Of a DNA stretch of 64,000 nt, positions 37,188 through 47,594 are shown in pieces (the first letter of the stretch is position 1; each line of letters starts with the position of its first letter). The position numbers and the translations under genes are program-made. Source of the DNA: Cysteiniphilum marinum (GTDB lineage: Bacteria > Pseudomonadota > Gammaproteobacteria > Francisellales > Francisellaceae); contig NZ_JACYVZ010000002.1 of the NCBI RefSeq assembly GCF_014857925.1, forward strand, positions 62,001-126,000, given 5' to 3'. A model generated the notes under the pieces. The model ran no database searches. It saw only the letters and a list, made by a program, of their open reading frames with translations, and was not told the DNA's origin.

Positions 37188-38352
37188 TATCATTGATGAC
37201 TTAACGATTGACCAAAACTATTTACGTGAAGTGCGTGAGCATATTCACCGCCACCCTGAGCTTGGATTTGATGTTGAGAATACTGCCGATTTTATCGCGG
37301 ACAAACTGCAAACGCTTGGGTTAACGATTAAGCGCAACATTGGCAAAACAGGACTTATTGCTGATTTGATTGTCAACCCTGATTACCCGATGATTGCACT
37401 GCGCGCTGACATGGATGCGTTACCCATACATGAGCAAAACACGTGTGATTATAAGTCAACCATCGATGGTAAGGCACATATGTGCGGGCATGATGCGCAT
37501 TGTGCGATGGTGCTCACCACAGCGCATACATTGGTTACTCACAAGGCCCAATTAAAGATTAATGTGCGCTTCTTATTTCAACCTTCTGAAGAGGTTTTAC
37601 CCGGTGGCGCACCGGCAATGATCAAAGATGGTGCATTAGAGGGTGTTAGCGCTATTTATGGCATCCATGTCTTACCCTCGATTGATGAAGGAAAAATGCA
37701 AATTTGCCAACCTGTCGCCTTAGCCGGTGTTGATCTATTTGATCTTACCTTTATAGGTAAAGGAGGACATGCCAGTACGCCATGCACGACCAATGATCCG
37801 ATGATTATGGCAACGCAATTTGTCAACGCTGTGCAAACGATTGCCTCAAGAAACCTTTCAAGCTTTGATCCTGCGGTGATATCCATCACTGCACTTAACA
37901 TAGGTAGCGCTTATAATGTCATTGCCGATAAAGCTAAACTTAAGGGATGCATTCGCTATCTTAGCCAAGCTGCGCGCGAGCTCGTTAAAAAGCGCTTATA
38001 TGAAATTGCCAATGGCATAGCTGCTACTTATGCCGGATCGGTTGATATCGATTATCTATCTGGTTACCCTGAAACGCAAAATGATGCCAACTGTGCACAA
38101 AAATCCATTGCCGCAGCCAATCATGTGGTCGGTGAGAAAAACACGCTACTATCTCATATCCCATGGATGGCATCAGAGGACTTCTCCTACTTTGCCAAAG
38201 AGATTCCGGCATGTTATGCATTTTTAGGTGTACGCAATGAAGCTTTAGGCCTCACCTCGATGGTGCATGAAACAACCTTTGACTTGTCTGTGAACGCTAT
38301 GGTTTATGGTGTGAAGTATTACTTAGCGCTATGCTTAGCGCGCACCGACTAA
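37180..38352 (+). CDS. M20-family amidohydrolase (M20D, hippurate/IAA-amino-acid hydrolase-like)
   Basis: 390 residues from a GTG at 37180 with GGAG upstream. Two metal-binding segments are clear: RADMDALPIHEQ (aspartates) and AHMCGHDAHCAMV, followed by FQPSEEVLPGGAPAMIKDGA with the catalytic glutamate pair. The dimerisation domain starts with GKGGHASTPCTTNDPMI. Enzymes of this family cleave amide bonds of N-acyl amino acids; the exact substrate is unknown. It overlaps the antiporter gene at its start and the convergent glycosyltransferase gene by 18 bases at its end. Confidence 0.88.
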   Translation: MANIIDDLTIDQNYLREVREHIHRHPELGFDVENTADFIADKLQTLGLTIKRNIGKTGLIADLIVNPDYPMIALRADMDALPIHEQNTCDYKSTIDGKAHMCGHDAHCAMVLTTAHTLVTHKAQLKINVRFLFQPSEEVLPGGAPAMIKDGALEGVSAIYGIHVLPSIDEGKMQICQPVALAGVDLFDLTFIGKGGHASTPCTTNDPMIMATQFVNAVQTIASRNLSSFDPAVISITALNIGSAYNVIADKAKLKGCIRYLSQAARELVKKRLYEIANGIAATYAGSVDIDYLSGYPETQNDANCAQKSIAAANHVVGEKNTLLSHIPWMASEDFSYFAKEIPACYAFLGVRNEALGLTSMVHETTFDLSVNAMVYGVKYYLALCLARTD

Positions 38353-40119
38353 TGTATCCTCAAAGGCAATGCTCATTTTATTAATTTCCTCGACTTCCTG
38401 CATACGCTCTTGACCAAACACAGGCAAAGCAAGTCCTAAACTTAATACAAAGCTCAAACCACCAAGCTGAGAAATAAGCGGCACAATCATCTCGTGACCA
38501 TTATAAATTTCAAGCGTCGTCTTTGTTACAAACGCCCCTATGGCAAAAGCACAATAAAATAAAATGCTCTTATAACTTATCAATACACTTGTCCAACTTT
38601 GGGCACTTTCTGCTGTTTTGCCCGTTGGTTTCCAACCTTGCGATATCCCCATAAGATAATTATAAACGGCTTTCATTGACACCCAGATGATAAAGGAGTT
38701 CATCACAAAGAAGCCTAAGTAGAGTTCCCAGACACGCCTCAAGATGGACTGATTGTTTTTAGATTTATTTTTAAGTCCATAGCCGATGGCATAAAGCACG
38801 GAAGGAATAAAGCTAAGTGCTAACATACTTAGCCATATCCCAGATTGCGCTGGGAAAAAGATACTCAATAATGCAATAAATGGCGTAAGCACAGTAGAGA
38901 AAGAAAACATCTGATTAAGAATATCAAGCTTCTCTTTGACGCTGATATATCTTGAGCGGCAAATTTTACCAATGTATTTATGCGTAATTTGCATATTGCC
39001 ATATGTCCAGCGCATCCACATCGATTGACATTCTTTTAAAGAAGTCGGAACCCACTCACCAGACTCCACCCATATTGTTTTGCCATATGACCCTTTAAAA
39101 TAACAGCGAACGGCTGCAGCCACATCTTCGACAATCATCGGCTCACCACGAAACTCTTCAAGCCAGTTACCGACTTTTTGTAACGCCTGCATGGACCATA
39201 TCGAGTTATGCCCTTGGAAGATCACAAAACCTGCCTGCCCAATCAAACTCATGCTATAGCGCAGCATATTTTGCGAAATGCATCCGATTTTAGCAAAGAA
39301 GTTACATGATTGATTGGTTCCTTTGATCAGAAGTGACGCAAACCCCAGACTGGGATCTTTGACAAACTCGGGCATTGTTTTAAGCAATGTATCCTCTTTT
39401 AATGTCGAATCAGCATCTAGCAATAGCACATGATCTTTGGTGATATGCGCCATACCAATATCTAAATTCTTTGGTTTAAAGCCGTCCGTACCTTGCCTGT
39501 GAATAAATTTATAATTTGTCAGCGAACCACTTTGCGCATGTTCTTCAACATAGCTTTGCCATTTTGCAAGATCCGGATGATTCAGATCACTATTATCAAC
39601 GACTATGATTTCTTTTTTATCCTCTTGATAAATCAGTGCATTGGCTGAATCAAACGTTAATTTACAGACATCAAACGGCTCATTTCTTGTTGCGATTAAA
39701 ATACTACAACTTGGCAGTTCAGTCGCATCAACTGGCTCATTCATTGGCACCTTTGGGCGAAACAGCAAATAATGAATGCACAGTATGCTCTTATACATCA
39801 ACTGGTAAATAAAAGGAATGGATATGAAAATCATTATCTTGCCAATCAAGAATGATATTGTCTCAGGGTTATTCAATGACTTTAGAAGCCCATATAAAAC
39901 AGCTCCTGTCATCAGCGCGCTTAATACAACAAATAAATATTGGTAACGCTGCTTAAATCTTGTCTCAGATCTAGAGGCCAACCGTAAAGATACTAATAAC
40001 GATACGATTAGCATCATAATAAATAGCATGGGCAATAAAATGGCAGACGAATTGATCACCACAAAATAACCAATAGCACTTAATAATGCCACAAAAAGTG
40101 CACACTTACTGTAAGTCAC
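38335..40119 (-). CDS. Membrane glycosyltransferase family 2 (cellulose-synthase-like)
   Basis: 594 residues with membrane helices at both ends (about 5-45, 65-120 and 395-585) and a cytoplasmic GT2 domain between. The catalytic set is visible: SILIATRNEPFDV, LLLDADSTLKEDTLLKTMPE (DxD), IVEDVAAAVRCYFKGSYG (ED base), and QSMWMRWTYGNMQ, a Q-x-x-x-R-W variant. This is the layout of processive polysaccharide synthases such as BcsA. No partner subunit or other polysaccharide gene is next to it, so the product is unknown. A PilZ domain is not seen. Confidence 0.83.
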   Translation of the reverse strand: MTYSKCALFVALLSAIGYFVVINSSAILLPMLFIMMLIVSLLVSLRLASRSETRFKQRYQYLFVVLSALMTGAVLYGLLKSLNNPETISFLIGKIMIFISIPFIYQLMYKSILCIHYLLFRPKVPMNEPVDATELPSCSILIATRNEPFDVCKLTFDSANALIYQEDKKEIIVVDNSDLNHPDLAKWQSYVEEHAQSGSLTNYKFIHRQGTDGFKPKNLDIGMAHITKDHVLLLDADSTLKEDTLLKTMPEFVKDPSLGFASLLIKGTNQSCNFFAKIGCISQNMLRYSMSLIGQAGFVIFQGHNSIWSMQALQKVGNWLEEFRGEPMIVEDVAAAVRCYFKGSYGKTIWVESGEWVPTSLKECQSMWMRWTYGNMQITHKYIGKICRSRYISVKEKLDILNQMFSFSTVLTPFIALLSIFFPAQSGIWLSMLALSFIPSVLYAIGYGLKNKSKNNQSILRRVWELYLGFFVMNSFIIWVSMKAVYNYLMGISQGWKPTGKTAESAQSWTSVLISYKSILFYCAFAIGAFVTKTTLEIYNGHEMIVPLISQLGGLSFVLSLGLALPVFGQERMQEVEEINKMSIAFEDTLVGAR

Positions 40120-40297
40120 ATAAGCTCCTTAATATCAATTCTATTTTGTTAAAAACATGCATTATCAAGTCATTAGTTTTCGAACAAAAGCTGAATAATT
40201 AATAATACATAGGATTAGAAAAACAATATTCGTGACGATATCAAGATCAAATTAAGTGAAACTTAAGTAGAGAAAAGAATTATTAAAGATTGAGAAT

Positions 40298-40681
40298 TTA
40301 GATTTTTTGCGCTTTATTAAACCAACGCATGGCTTTTGGCTGATACAAAATATAAAATGCGGCAATGATTAAAATAATTTCAATAAACACTAACCAGAAA
40401 TTAAGCGGATGACTGGCGTGCTCTGGCAAATAAAAGATTAAAAACGCATACCAGATAATCGCAAGGATTATATAAATCCATTTTGCCGTTTTAACCCCTA
40501 AGCTAATTATAAATGCTACGGCTATTAGCACAATATAAGCAACTACATCAAGCCAAACATGCTCCATTGGAACCATAACCAATGTTGATGAGGTCAGCAA
40601 ATCTAGCAGTCCTAAAATACTTGCACCATAAAGCATCCAAATGGCAGCATACACACGTTTTGGCCTAATTACTTTATTCAT
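40298..40681 (-). CDS. Small membrane protein, four helices, unknown function
   Basis: 127 residues with four hydrophobic segments: about 15-30, 42-62, 66-86 and 94-116. Basic N-terminus (MNKVIRPKRVY). No cysteine or charged catalytic motif is seen. GGAG lies upstream of the ATG at 40681. It stands alone between the glycosyltransferase gene and ettA. A family cannot be named with confidence. Confidence 0.65.
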   Translation of the reverse strand: MNKVIRPKRVYAAIWMLYGASILGLLDLLTSSTLVMVPMEHVWLDVVAYIVLIAVAFIISLGVKTAKWIYIILAIIWYAFLIFYLPEHASHPLNFWLVFIEIILIIAAFYILYQPKAMRWFNKAQKI

Positions 40682-40892
40682 AAATGTAAACTCCTTTTAA
40701 AGGTTGATTATTGAAATATCTTTGTAATTTAATTTCCACCCAAAGTGTAGCCTAAAAACCTGATCTTTGGCTAGTTGGTTTGTGTTAATATCTGGGATTT
40801 TTTGCAATACCACTCGTGCATTATTTTACAGTGGTATATAATCGCCTGCGTTATAGATTATCTTATTATAAAAACAAACTAAGGATTTTTAA

Positions 40893-42569
40893 ATGTCTGA
40901 ACAATATATTTATTCAATGCATCGCGTTGGTAAGGTTGTGCCGCCCAATCGCTATATCTTAAAGGATATTTCGCTATCATTTTTTGATGGTGCCAAGATT
41001 GGTGTCTTGGGTCTTAATGGCTCAGGTAAATCAACATTACTACGTATTATGGCAGGGCTTGATACTGAGATCGTCGGTGAAGCAGCACCTCGCAAGGGCG
41101 TTAAAATCGGCTATTTACCGCAAGAACCACAACTTGATCCAACAAAAGATGTTAAGGGCAATGTTGAAGAGGCCTTAGCCGATCTTAAAGCACTGGTGAC
41201 ACGCTTTGATGAAATTAGCATGAAATTCTGTGAGCCAATGTCCGATGATGAAATGAACAAGCTACTTGCCGAACAAGGTGAGCTACAAAACAAAATCGAT
41301 GCCGCAGGTGCTTGGGAGATTGATCGCAAACTTGAGATTGCAGCTGATGCACTTCGTTTACCTGCTTGGGATGCTGATGTATCAAAGCTTTCAGGCGGTG
41401 AAGTACGTCGTGTTGCCCTGTGTAAACTGTTATTATCATCTCCGGATATTCTGCTCTTAGATGAACCAACAAACCATTTAGATGCTGAGAGTGTCGCTTG
41501 GCTTGAGCGCTTCTTACAAGAGTACAAAGGTACTGTTGTGGCAATTACCCATGATCGCTACTTCTTAGATAATGTTGCTGAATGGATTCTTGAGCTTGAT
41601 CGTGGTGAAGGAATTCCTTTTAAAGGTAATTACTCAAGCTGGCTAGAGCAAAAAGAAGCGCGTCTAGCCCAAGAAGAGAAAAAACAAACAGCACATAGAA
41701 AAGCATTGCAACAAGAACTTGAGTGGGTACGTCAAAATGCCAAAGGTCGTCAAGCCAAATCAAAAGCACGTTTATCGCGCTTTGATGAGCTAAGCTCTCA
41801 AGAGTTCCAAGAACGTAATGCCACACAAGATTTATACATCCCGCCTGGACCGCGTTTAGGTAATAAAGTCATTAATATTGATGGTATCAGCAAGGGCTTT
41901 GGTGATCGCTTATTGATTGATCAGCTTGGTTTTGAGGTTCCAGCAGGTTCTATCGTTGGTATTATTGGACCAAATGGCGCAGGTAAATCGACATTCTTTA
42001 AAATGATATCAGGCATTGAAACACCTGATGCGGGCAATGTTGAGTTTGGTGAAACAGTTGAGCTTGCCTATGTTAATCAGTCACGTGACACCTTAGATGG
42101 TGATAAAACTGTTTGGGAAGAAATCTCTGATGGACTTGATGTCATTGCTGTTGGCAAGTACACGATCCCCTCACGTCAATACGTTGGGCGCTTTAACTTT
42201 AAAGGTTCTGATCAGCAGAAATTTATTCATCAGCTTTCCGGTGGTGAGCGCAATCGCGTGCATTTAGCGAAGTTACTACGCAAGGGAGGCAATGTCATAT
42301 TACTTGATGAACCAACGAATGATCTTGATGTCGAGACATTGCGCGCACTTGAAGAAGCCATTCTTGCCTTCCCAGGTTCAGTGATGATCATCTCGCATGA
42401 TCGCTGGTTCTTAGATCGCGTGGCAACACACATCTTAGCCTTTGAAGGTGAAAGTAATGTTGTGTGGTTTGAAGGAAATTACGAGGCCTATATTGAAGAT
42501 AAGAAAAAACGCCTAGGCGATGACTCTGTCGACCCTCATCGCATTAAGTACAAGAAGATTACTGCGTAG
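40893..42569 (+). CDS. ettA: Energy-dependent translational throttle protein EttA
   Basis: 558 residues, two ABC domains of the ABC-F class. First domain: Walker [12 protein letters not shown], signature [20 protein letters not shown] and Walker [13 protein letters not shown]. Second: [29 protein letters not shown] and [12 protein letters not shown]. Between them is the PtIM linker with [19 protein letters not shown]. EttA binds the ribosomal E site and gates entry into elongation according to ATP level. Upstream region 40682-40892 presumably holds its promoter; none was assigned. Its end overlaps the convergent aminotransferase gene by 11 bp. Confidence 0.96.
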   Translation: MSEQYIYSMHRVGKVVPPNRYILKDISLSFFDGAKIGVLGLNGSGKSTLLRIMAGLDTEIVGEAAPRKGVKIGYLPQEPQLDPTKDVKGNVEEALADLKALVTRFDEISMKFCEPMSDDEMNKLLAEQGELQNKIDAAGAWEIDRKLEIAADALRLPAWDADVSKLSGGEVRRVALCKLLLSSPDILLLDEPTNHLDAESVAWLERFLQEYKGTVVAITHDRYFLDNVAEWILELDRGEGIPFKGNYSSWLEQKEARLAQEEKKQTAHRKALQQELEWVRQNAKGRQAKSKARLSRFDELSSQEFQERNATQDLYIPPGPRLGNKVINIDGISKGFGDRLLIDQLGFEVPAGSIVGIIGPNGAGKSTFFKMISGIETPDAGNVEFGETVELAYVNQSRDTLDGDKTVWEEISDGLDVIAVGKYTIPSRQYVGRFNFKGSDQQKFIHQLSGGERNRVHLAKLLRKGGNVILLDEPTNDLDVETLRALEEAILAFPGSVMIISHDRWFLDRVATHILAFEGESNVVWFEGNYEAYIEDKKKRLGDDSVDPHRIKYKKITA

Positions 42570-43800
42570 CTTCCCTCAACATCTGTTGTATTCTATCCAA
42601 GCCTAGCTTGATCTCGTCAAAGCTAGGTCCAAAGCTTAAACGCACATATTTCTTTAAGCGTGTATTAACTACTTTGCGCCTTTGTCCTGGATTAACATCA
42701 AAGAACTCACCTGGCACACAAATCACTTTGTATTGTAATAACGCTTTAAAAAACTTCATACCATCAGCAAGACTCTCTGGCAGGTTCTCCAAAGACGCAA
42801 AGCAATAAAAGCCACCTTCAGGGACTCTTGATAATACAAAGCCCATTTCTTTAAGACGTGAGACCATATAATCACGTTTTTTGACAAACTCACTCTGAAT
42901 TGAATCCGCTTCTTGATCAGCATGTTTGAGATCCAACAATGGCACAACTGCCTTTTGTATTGCGTGTACAGCACCTCCATCTAAAAATGATCCAGCTGAA
43001 GCAATACCCTCAATGACTTCTTTTGGACCCAATGTCCATGAAATACGCAAGCCTGGATAACGCCAGTTTTTAGTCAATCCATCAACAATTAAAATATTGT
43101 CTTTCTCAACATCCTTGATATACGCGGCAGCACTTAGTGTTTTTTGGTTTTGATCATATAAATAATGTGAATAAAATTCATCAAATATCATCGAACAACC
43201 AATTTTTTTTGCTGAGTCAATCAACCATTTTAACTCATCACCAACAATGATCTGTCCTGTTGGGTTACATGGATTAGATAACAGCATTGCTCCTAAACCC
43301 ATGTTAATCATCGCTTTTTCCATCTCAGCAACATCGGGCTTAAAACCATCGGCAATGCGATAAGAAATTGGCATCGACACAAAGCCACCAAAGACATTTA
43401 ATAATTCTTCATAAGCAGTATAATCTGGCAGGAAATGTCCAAGATTAATATTATTCATCGTCGCGGCAATCCGACAAAGCGCTGAGCGACCACCTGATGA
43501 AATGGCCACATTTTCATAGGTATATTGTGATTTTCTATCAAAGCGATAGCGCTGGTTATATAGCTCAGCCACTGCTTTTCTAAGCTCAATATCACCTGCG
43601 ACAGGGCTGTATTCAGCTGAGATTTGATCTAATGATATATCTTTTAAACGCGCAGGACTCTCAGGCATGTCTCCAGTTTCAGGTGCGCCTTGTCCTAAGT
43701 TAGACCACTCAGGATTACCATAATAAAAACCATGCGCTTGCGCCTTGGACATAACATAAATCACCCCAGTTTTTGGGACTCTTTTAAAACTGCTTTCCAT
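42559..43800 (-). CDS. PLP-dependent aminotransferase class I/II
   Basis: 413 residues. The fold I motifs are [51 protein letters not shown], and the PLP-lysine segment [20 protein letters not shown]. Near the C-terminus an arginine for the substrate carboxylate is in YVRLSFGPS. The substrate cannot be read from the sequence; aspartate-family or aromatic aminotransferases are possible. ATG at 43800 gives [20 protein letters not shown]. Monocistronic, with a repeat between it and glpD. Confidence 0.88.
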   Translation of the reverse strand: MESSFKRVPKTGVIYVMSKAQAHGFYYGNPEWSNLGQGAPETGDMPESPARLKDISLDQISAEYSPVAGDIELRKAVAELYNQRYRFDRKSQYTYENVAISSGGRSALCRIAATMNNINLGHFLPDYTAYEELLNVFGGFVSMPISYRIADGFKPDVAEMEKAMINMGLGAMLLSNPCNPTGQIIVGDELKWLIDSAKKIGCSMIFDEFYSHYLYDQNQKTLSAAAYIKDVEKDNILIVDGLTKNWRYPGLRISWTLGPKEVIEGIASAGSFLDGGAVHAIQKAVVPLLDLKHADQEADSIQSEFVKKRDYMVSRLKEMGFVLSRVPEGGFYCFASLENLPESLADGMKFFKALLQYKVICVPGEFFDVNPGQRRKVVNTRLKKYVRLSFGPSFDEIKLGLDRIQQMLREATQ

Positions 43801-43885
43801 TTAATTTCCTTTGTTTTTCTATGTAACTAATCATATTAACCATCCCCTGAAAATAATCGAAGGGTAAGGATGAAAACAACAGATG

Positions 43886-43940
43886 GCTTCGACTAACGCT
43901 CAGCCAACAATGTCAACGCACCCTGAGCTTAGTCGAAGGG
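43886..43940. repeat. Inverted repeat of the CTTCGACT/AGTCGAAG family, copy 2
   Basis: CTTCGACTAACGCTCAG pairs with CTGAGCTTAGTCGAAG, a 16-bp arm with one bulge, 15 bases apart. It lies between the aminotransferase and glpD genes. Confidence 0.65.
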
Positions 43941-43957
43941 TACGTTTAAGCTTGCAT

Positions 43958-45517
43958 TTACAGTGATTTCAAATGCTTTTCTAACCATTGCGTTAATTGC
44001 TCTACTTCATCTTTTTTCAACCATAACCCAAGCTTACTACGACGCCACAATAGTGCATCAACATCGCGCACCCATTCATGTTCAATCAAATATTCAACCT
44101 CTTGCTGATAAAGATTATAACCAAAGCATATACCTAGATCATCATAAGATGTTGCATCCTTTAACACATCAACACTTTGCATACCATACGATGATGCCAA
44201 ACGATAACTGTGTTTGTCTTGAAGCCATGGATAAGTTGCATTTAGCTTCATTAAAATCTCAGCAAATGAGTTTGCCTCACCACCTGGTGTTACCACTTTA
44301 TCAGTTGTGCACGCCCTCATTTCTGGAAAAAAAGGAGCCAACTTATCCACGACATGTTTGGACAACGTGCGATAAGTCGTAATCTTACCACCAAAGATTG
44401 ATAATACCGGTAATTTACCCTGATCATCTTCAAGCTCCAGATGATATTCACGTGTGATTTTAGACGGATCCTTGGCATGATCATCATATAACGGACGCAC
44501 GCCAGCATAGCTCCAAATAATATCTTTTGGTGTAATTTTGCTTTTGAAATACCCATTGATCAATTGACACAAATAATCAGTTTCTTCCTGACTAATAGCA
44601 ATATCGCGTGGATCACCTTGATAATTAACATCCGTCGTGCCAATCAAGGTAAATTCATTGTCATGCTCACTGGTAAAGCCATATGGCAGCGCAAAGACAA
44701 TACGGCCATCGGCATTCTGCAGGATATACGCATGATCACCTTCGTATAACTTAGGCACGACAATATGACTACCTTTAATCAAACGCACTGCTGATTTAGA
44801 GCTCGTCTCTAGTACATCATGAATGACATCGGCAACCCAAGGCCCTGCAGCATTAACAACGGCTTTAGCTAGCACCGTTACTTCATCCCCTTTGTCATTT
44901 ACAAGTGTCGCTTGCCAGCTACTTTCTGCCTTTTTCACCTTTTTTACCTCGACACATTGATATGGCATCAAGATTTTAGCGCCATGCGCTTTGGCCTGTT
45001 GTGCATTAAGCATTGTCATACGCGCATCATCAATCCGACAATCAGAATAGGCAAAACCAACACTGAAGTCATCAATCAGATTCTCACCTTCTAACGTGTT
45101 GACTAATGATATTTTTTGCGACTTTTTCAATGACATTTTACCCGCGAGAAAATCATATAAAAACATACCGATACGAATCATCCACACCGGGCGCAAATGT
45201 TTGGCATGCGGCAACACAAAACGCAAAGGATGGATAATATGTGGCGCTTTCTTAAGTAATACTTCACGCTCTTTTAAGGCTTCTTTGACAAGCTTAAATT
45301 CATATTGTTCTAGATAACGTAAACCGCCATGCACAAGCTTACTACTGGCTGATGATGTCGCTGAGGCAAAGTCTTTTGCTTCACATAATGTAACATCTAA
45401 ACCTCTTATTGTGGCATCAACAGCCACCCCTGTACCATTGACCCCACCACCGATCACCAAGATGTCGGTATGAATAATATTCTTTTCCTGCTTTTCTTGC
45501 TTTTGCTGTGCTTGCAT
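43958..45517 (-). CDS. glpD: Aerobic glycerol-3-phosphate dehydrogenase
   Basis: 519 residues. FAD fold DILVIGGGVNGTGVAVDATI, then CEAKDFASATSSASSKLVHG with GGLRYLEQYEFKLVKEALKE, and NAAGPWVADVIHDVL are GlpD hallmarks. C-terminal TTDKVVTPGGEANSF and the last helical domain complete it. It oxidises glycerol 3-phosphate to dihydroxyacetone phosphate and passes electrons to quinone at the inner membrane. No glpK, glpF or glpR is next to it. The N-terminal MQAQQKQEKQEKN is a short hydrophilic extension before the fold. Confidence 0.96.
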   Translation of the reverse strand: MQAQQKQEKQEKNIIHTDILVIGGGVNGTGVAVDATIRGLDVTLCEAKDFASATSSASSKLVHGGLRYLEQYEFKLVKEALKEREVLLKKAPHIIHPLRFVLPHAKHLRPVWMIRIGMFLYDFLAGKMSLKKSQKISLVNTLEGENLIDDFSVGFAYSDCRIDDARMTMLNAQQAKAHGAKILMPYQCVEVKKVKKAESSWQATLVNDKGDEVTVLAKAVVNAAGPWVADVIHDVLETSSKSAVRLIKGSHIVVPKLYEGDHAYILQNADGRIVFALPYGFTSEHDNEFTLIGTTDVNYQGDPRDIAISQEETDYLCQLINGYFKSKITPKDIIWSYAGVRPLYDDHAKDPSKITREYHLELEDDQGKLPVLSIFGGKITTYRTLSKHVVDKLAPFFPEMRACTTDKVVTPGGEANSFAEILMKLNATYPWLQDKHSYRLASSYGMQSVDVLKDATSYDDLGICFGYNLYQQEVEYLIEHEWVRDVDALLWRRSKLGLWLKKDEVEQLTQWLEKHLKSL

Positions 45518-45603
45518 GACTTTATTTTCGCCGTTTAGATTGATACGCAGTTTGCCATTGTAGCCAAAATTATGCCTTTTTTCTAATGATTAAAAACACA
45601 GTG

Positions 45604-45632
45604 TTGACATATCATTCAAATCGGTTCAAAAT
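45604..45632 (+). promoter_or_regulatory. Predicted promoter of rpsT
   Basis: TTGACA (45604-45609), 17-base spacer, CAAAAT (45627-45632; four of six). The leader to rpsT is about 110 bases. In E. coli the S20 protein regulates its own message in this part. Confidence 0.5.
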
Positions 45633-45746
45633 ACGCTGCGATTTTAAATTAGCAGTTGATCCTATTTCAGAAAAGCGTGTCCGTTTCTTGATTGTGGTGA
45701 TCTGTCACTTGATACCTAAATATAGATAAATAATCGGAGAAGAACA

Positions 45747-46022
45747 TTGGCTAATAGTAAACAAGCTAAAAAACGTGTAAGACAAGCAGAGAAAAACCGT
45801 CAACATAACATGTCTCGTCGTTCAATGATGAGAACATTCATGAAGAAGACCATTAAAGCAATCGAAGCAAGCGATTTATCTTTAGCAAAAGATTGTTTTG
45901 CTAAACTTCAGCCAGTATTAGATCGTTATGCTACTAAAGGCTTAATCCACAAGAACAAAGCAGCTCGTCATAAGAGTCGCCTTGTTGCTAAGATCAAAGC
46001 ATTGGAAGTTGCTGCTGCGTAA
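45747..46022 (+). CDS. rpsT: 30S ribosomal protein S20
   Basis: 91 residues, [20 protein letters not shown]. The start is a TTG at 45747 with CGGAGAAG upstream; E. coli rpsT also starts with UUG, and that weak start is part of its autoregulation. Family motifs are [19 protein letters not shown] and [21 protein letters not shown]20 binds the 16S rRNA early in 30S assembly. It has its own promoter-like sequence upstream and a strong terminator downstream, so it is a single-gene unit. Confidence 0.98.
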   Translation: MANSKQAKKRVRQAEKNRQHNMSRRSMMRTFMKKTIKAIEASDLSLAKDCFAKLQPVLDRYATKGLIHKNKAARHKSRLVAKIKALEVAAA

Positions 46023-46043
46023 TCGCGCACTAGCCAGTTGATC

Positions 46044-46072
46044 AAAAAGCTCCTTAATGGGGCTTTTTTTTT
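46044..46072 (+). terminator. Rho-independent terminator of rpsT
   Basis: GCTCC-TTAAT-GGGGC hairpin (one GU pair), flanked by AAAAA before and a run of nine T after. It separates rpsT from the lipid A operon. Confidence 0.88.
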
Positions 46073-46094
46073 ATACGAATAAGGATATATAAAC

Positions 46095-47117
46095 ATGTAC
46101 TCACTTAAAACACTTGCCGAAGATCTTGGTGGTTATGTCCATGGTGATGAATCTATCGTCGTTGATCGCTTAGCGACACTCAAAGGTGCCAAATCAGGCC
46201 ATCTTTCATTCCTAGCCAATAGCAAATATATCAATGACCTTAAAGACACCAAGGCTTCAGCGGTTTTATTAACCAAAGAGGCGCTTGAGCTTTGCCCAAC
46301 CAATGCGGTAGTTCTTGATAACCCTTATCTTGCCTTTGCTAAGGTTGCGGCTTTGTTTGATCGCGCGCCCAAAGCGCGTTCTGGCATTCACCCAAGTGCA
46401 ACAATCGCAAGCTCTGCCAAAATTGCCGCAAGTGCATCCATTGCCGCCAATGTCGTCATTGGTGAGCATGTCATCATAGCTGAAAATACTATTATTGGTG
46501 CTAATTGTGTGATCCTAGATAACTCAAGCATTGGCACAAAGACAGAAATAAAATCTAATGTCACGATTTATCACGGTGTACACATTGGTGAACATTGCAT
46601 TATTCATGCCAATACAGTGATTGGTTCCGATGGTTTTGGCAATGCCAAAGATGAGAAAGGTAACTGGGTTAAGATTCCACAAATTGGCGGGGTGACTATT
46701 GGCAATCATGTTGAAATAGGTGCTTGTACCTCTATTGATCGAGGCGCGATTGATGACACCATTATTGCCGATGGGGTTAAGATCGATAATCAAGTACAAA
46801 TCGCACATAATGTCATTATTGGTGAAAACACCGCAATTGCCGGTTCAACAGGCATTGCTGGATCCGTTACTATTGGCAAAAATTGCTTACTTGGCGGTCA
46901 AGTCGGTGTTAGTGGTCATTTGGAAATCTGTGATAATGTATTATTAGCAGCTGCCTCAAATGTTAGCAAAAGCATTACCGAACCTGGCTTTTATACTGCA
47001 GCATTTAATGCTCGTCCGCATATGGACTGGAAACGCACCAGCGCGCGCATATTTAGGTTAGATAAACTGGAAACTCGTGTTAAAATGCTCGAGAAGAAAT
47101 GCAAAGATTCTGAATAA
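46095..47117 (+). CDS. lpxD: UDP-3-O-(3-hydroxyacyl)glucosamine N-acyltransferase
   Basis: 340 residues. N-terminal uridine-binding domain (to about 105: [20 protein letters not shown]) and then a left-handed beta-helix of hexapeptide repeats, with [20 protein letters not shown] as an example. The catalytic histidine is likely in [14 protein letters not shown]. It adds the second 3-hydroxyacyl chain in lipid A synthesis from acyl-ACP. First gene of the lpxD-fabZ-lpxA-lpxB cluster; gap of 22 bp to fabZ. bamA and skp, often upstream in other gammaproteobacteria, are not here; rpsT takes that place. Confidence 0.96.
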   Translation: MYSLKTLAEDLGGYVHGDESIVVDRLATLKGAKSGHLSFLANSKYINDLKDTKASAVLLTKEALELCPTNAVVLDNPYLAFAKVAALFDRAPKARSGIHPSATIASSAKIAASASIAANVVIGEHVIIAENTIIGANCVILDNSSIGTKTEIKSNVTIYHGVHIGEHCIIHANTVIGSDGFGNAKDEKGNWVKIPQIGGVTIGNHVEIGACTSIDRGAIDDTIIADGVKIDNQVQIAHNVIIGENTAIAGSTGIAGSVTIGKNCLLGGQVGVSGHLEICDNVLLAAASNVSKSITEPGFYTAAFNARPHMDWKRTSARIFRLDKLETRVKMLEKKCKDSE

Positions 47118-47139
47118 ACCAACGTAAGGCACATTACAC

Positions 47140-47592
47140 ATGCAGCTTAACATTCAACAAATTAAAGAAATTTTACCGCATCGTTACCCTTTTTTATTGA
47201 TTGATAAAATCCTTGAAATTAACATCGAGGAAGGCACGGCTATTGCTCAGAAAAATGTCACTGCCAATGAAGAGTTTTTCAACGGGCATTTCCCAAATCA
47301 ACCGATCATGCCTGGCGTTTTAATCGTTGAAGCCATGGCGCAAGCCATTGGTGTTTTGGGCGTTAAGATGATGGCAAGTGAACAAGATCAATTAGATCAT
47401 AAGAAGCTTTTTGTACTTGCAGGGATTGATAACGTGCGTATTAAGCGCCCTGTTGTCCCAGGTGACGTCTTAAAATTCCATGCAAAAATGGGCAAAATCA
47501 AGCGCGGTATGTGCAAAAGTGAAGCTCAGGCTTACGTTGATGGCGAGCTGGTTGCAAGCGCTGAGTTTCTTGCAGCTTATAGGGAAGTATAA
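47140..47592 (+). CDS. fabZ: (3R)-hydroxyacyl-ACP dehydratase FabZ
   Basis: 150 residues, single hot-dog fold. Motifs LPHRYPFLLIDKILE and FFNGHFPNQPIMPGVLIVEA contain the catalytic histidine, and the glutamate is in IVEAMAQAIG. It removes water from 3-hydroxyacyl-ACP in fatty acid synthesis and competes with LpxA/LpxD for substrate. Gap of 2 bp to lpxA. Confidence 0.97.
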   Translation: MQLNIQQIKEILPHRYPFLLIDKILEINIEEGTAIAQKNVTANEEFFNGHFPNQPIMPGVLIVEAMAQAIGVLGVKMMASEQDQLDHKKLFVLAGIDNVRIKRPVVPGDVLKFHAKMGKIKRGMCKSEAQAYVDGELVASAEFLAAYREV

Positions 47593-47594
47593 AC

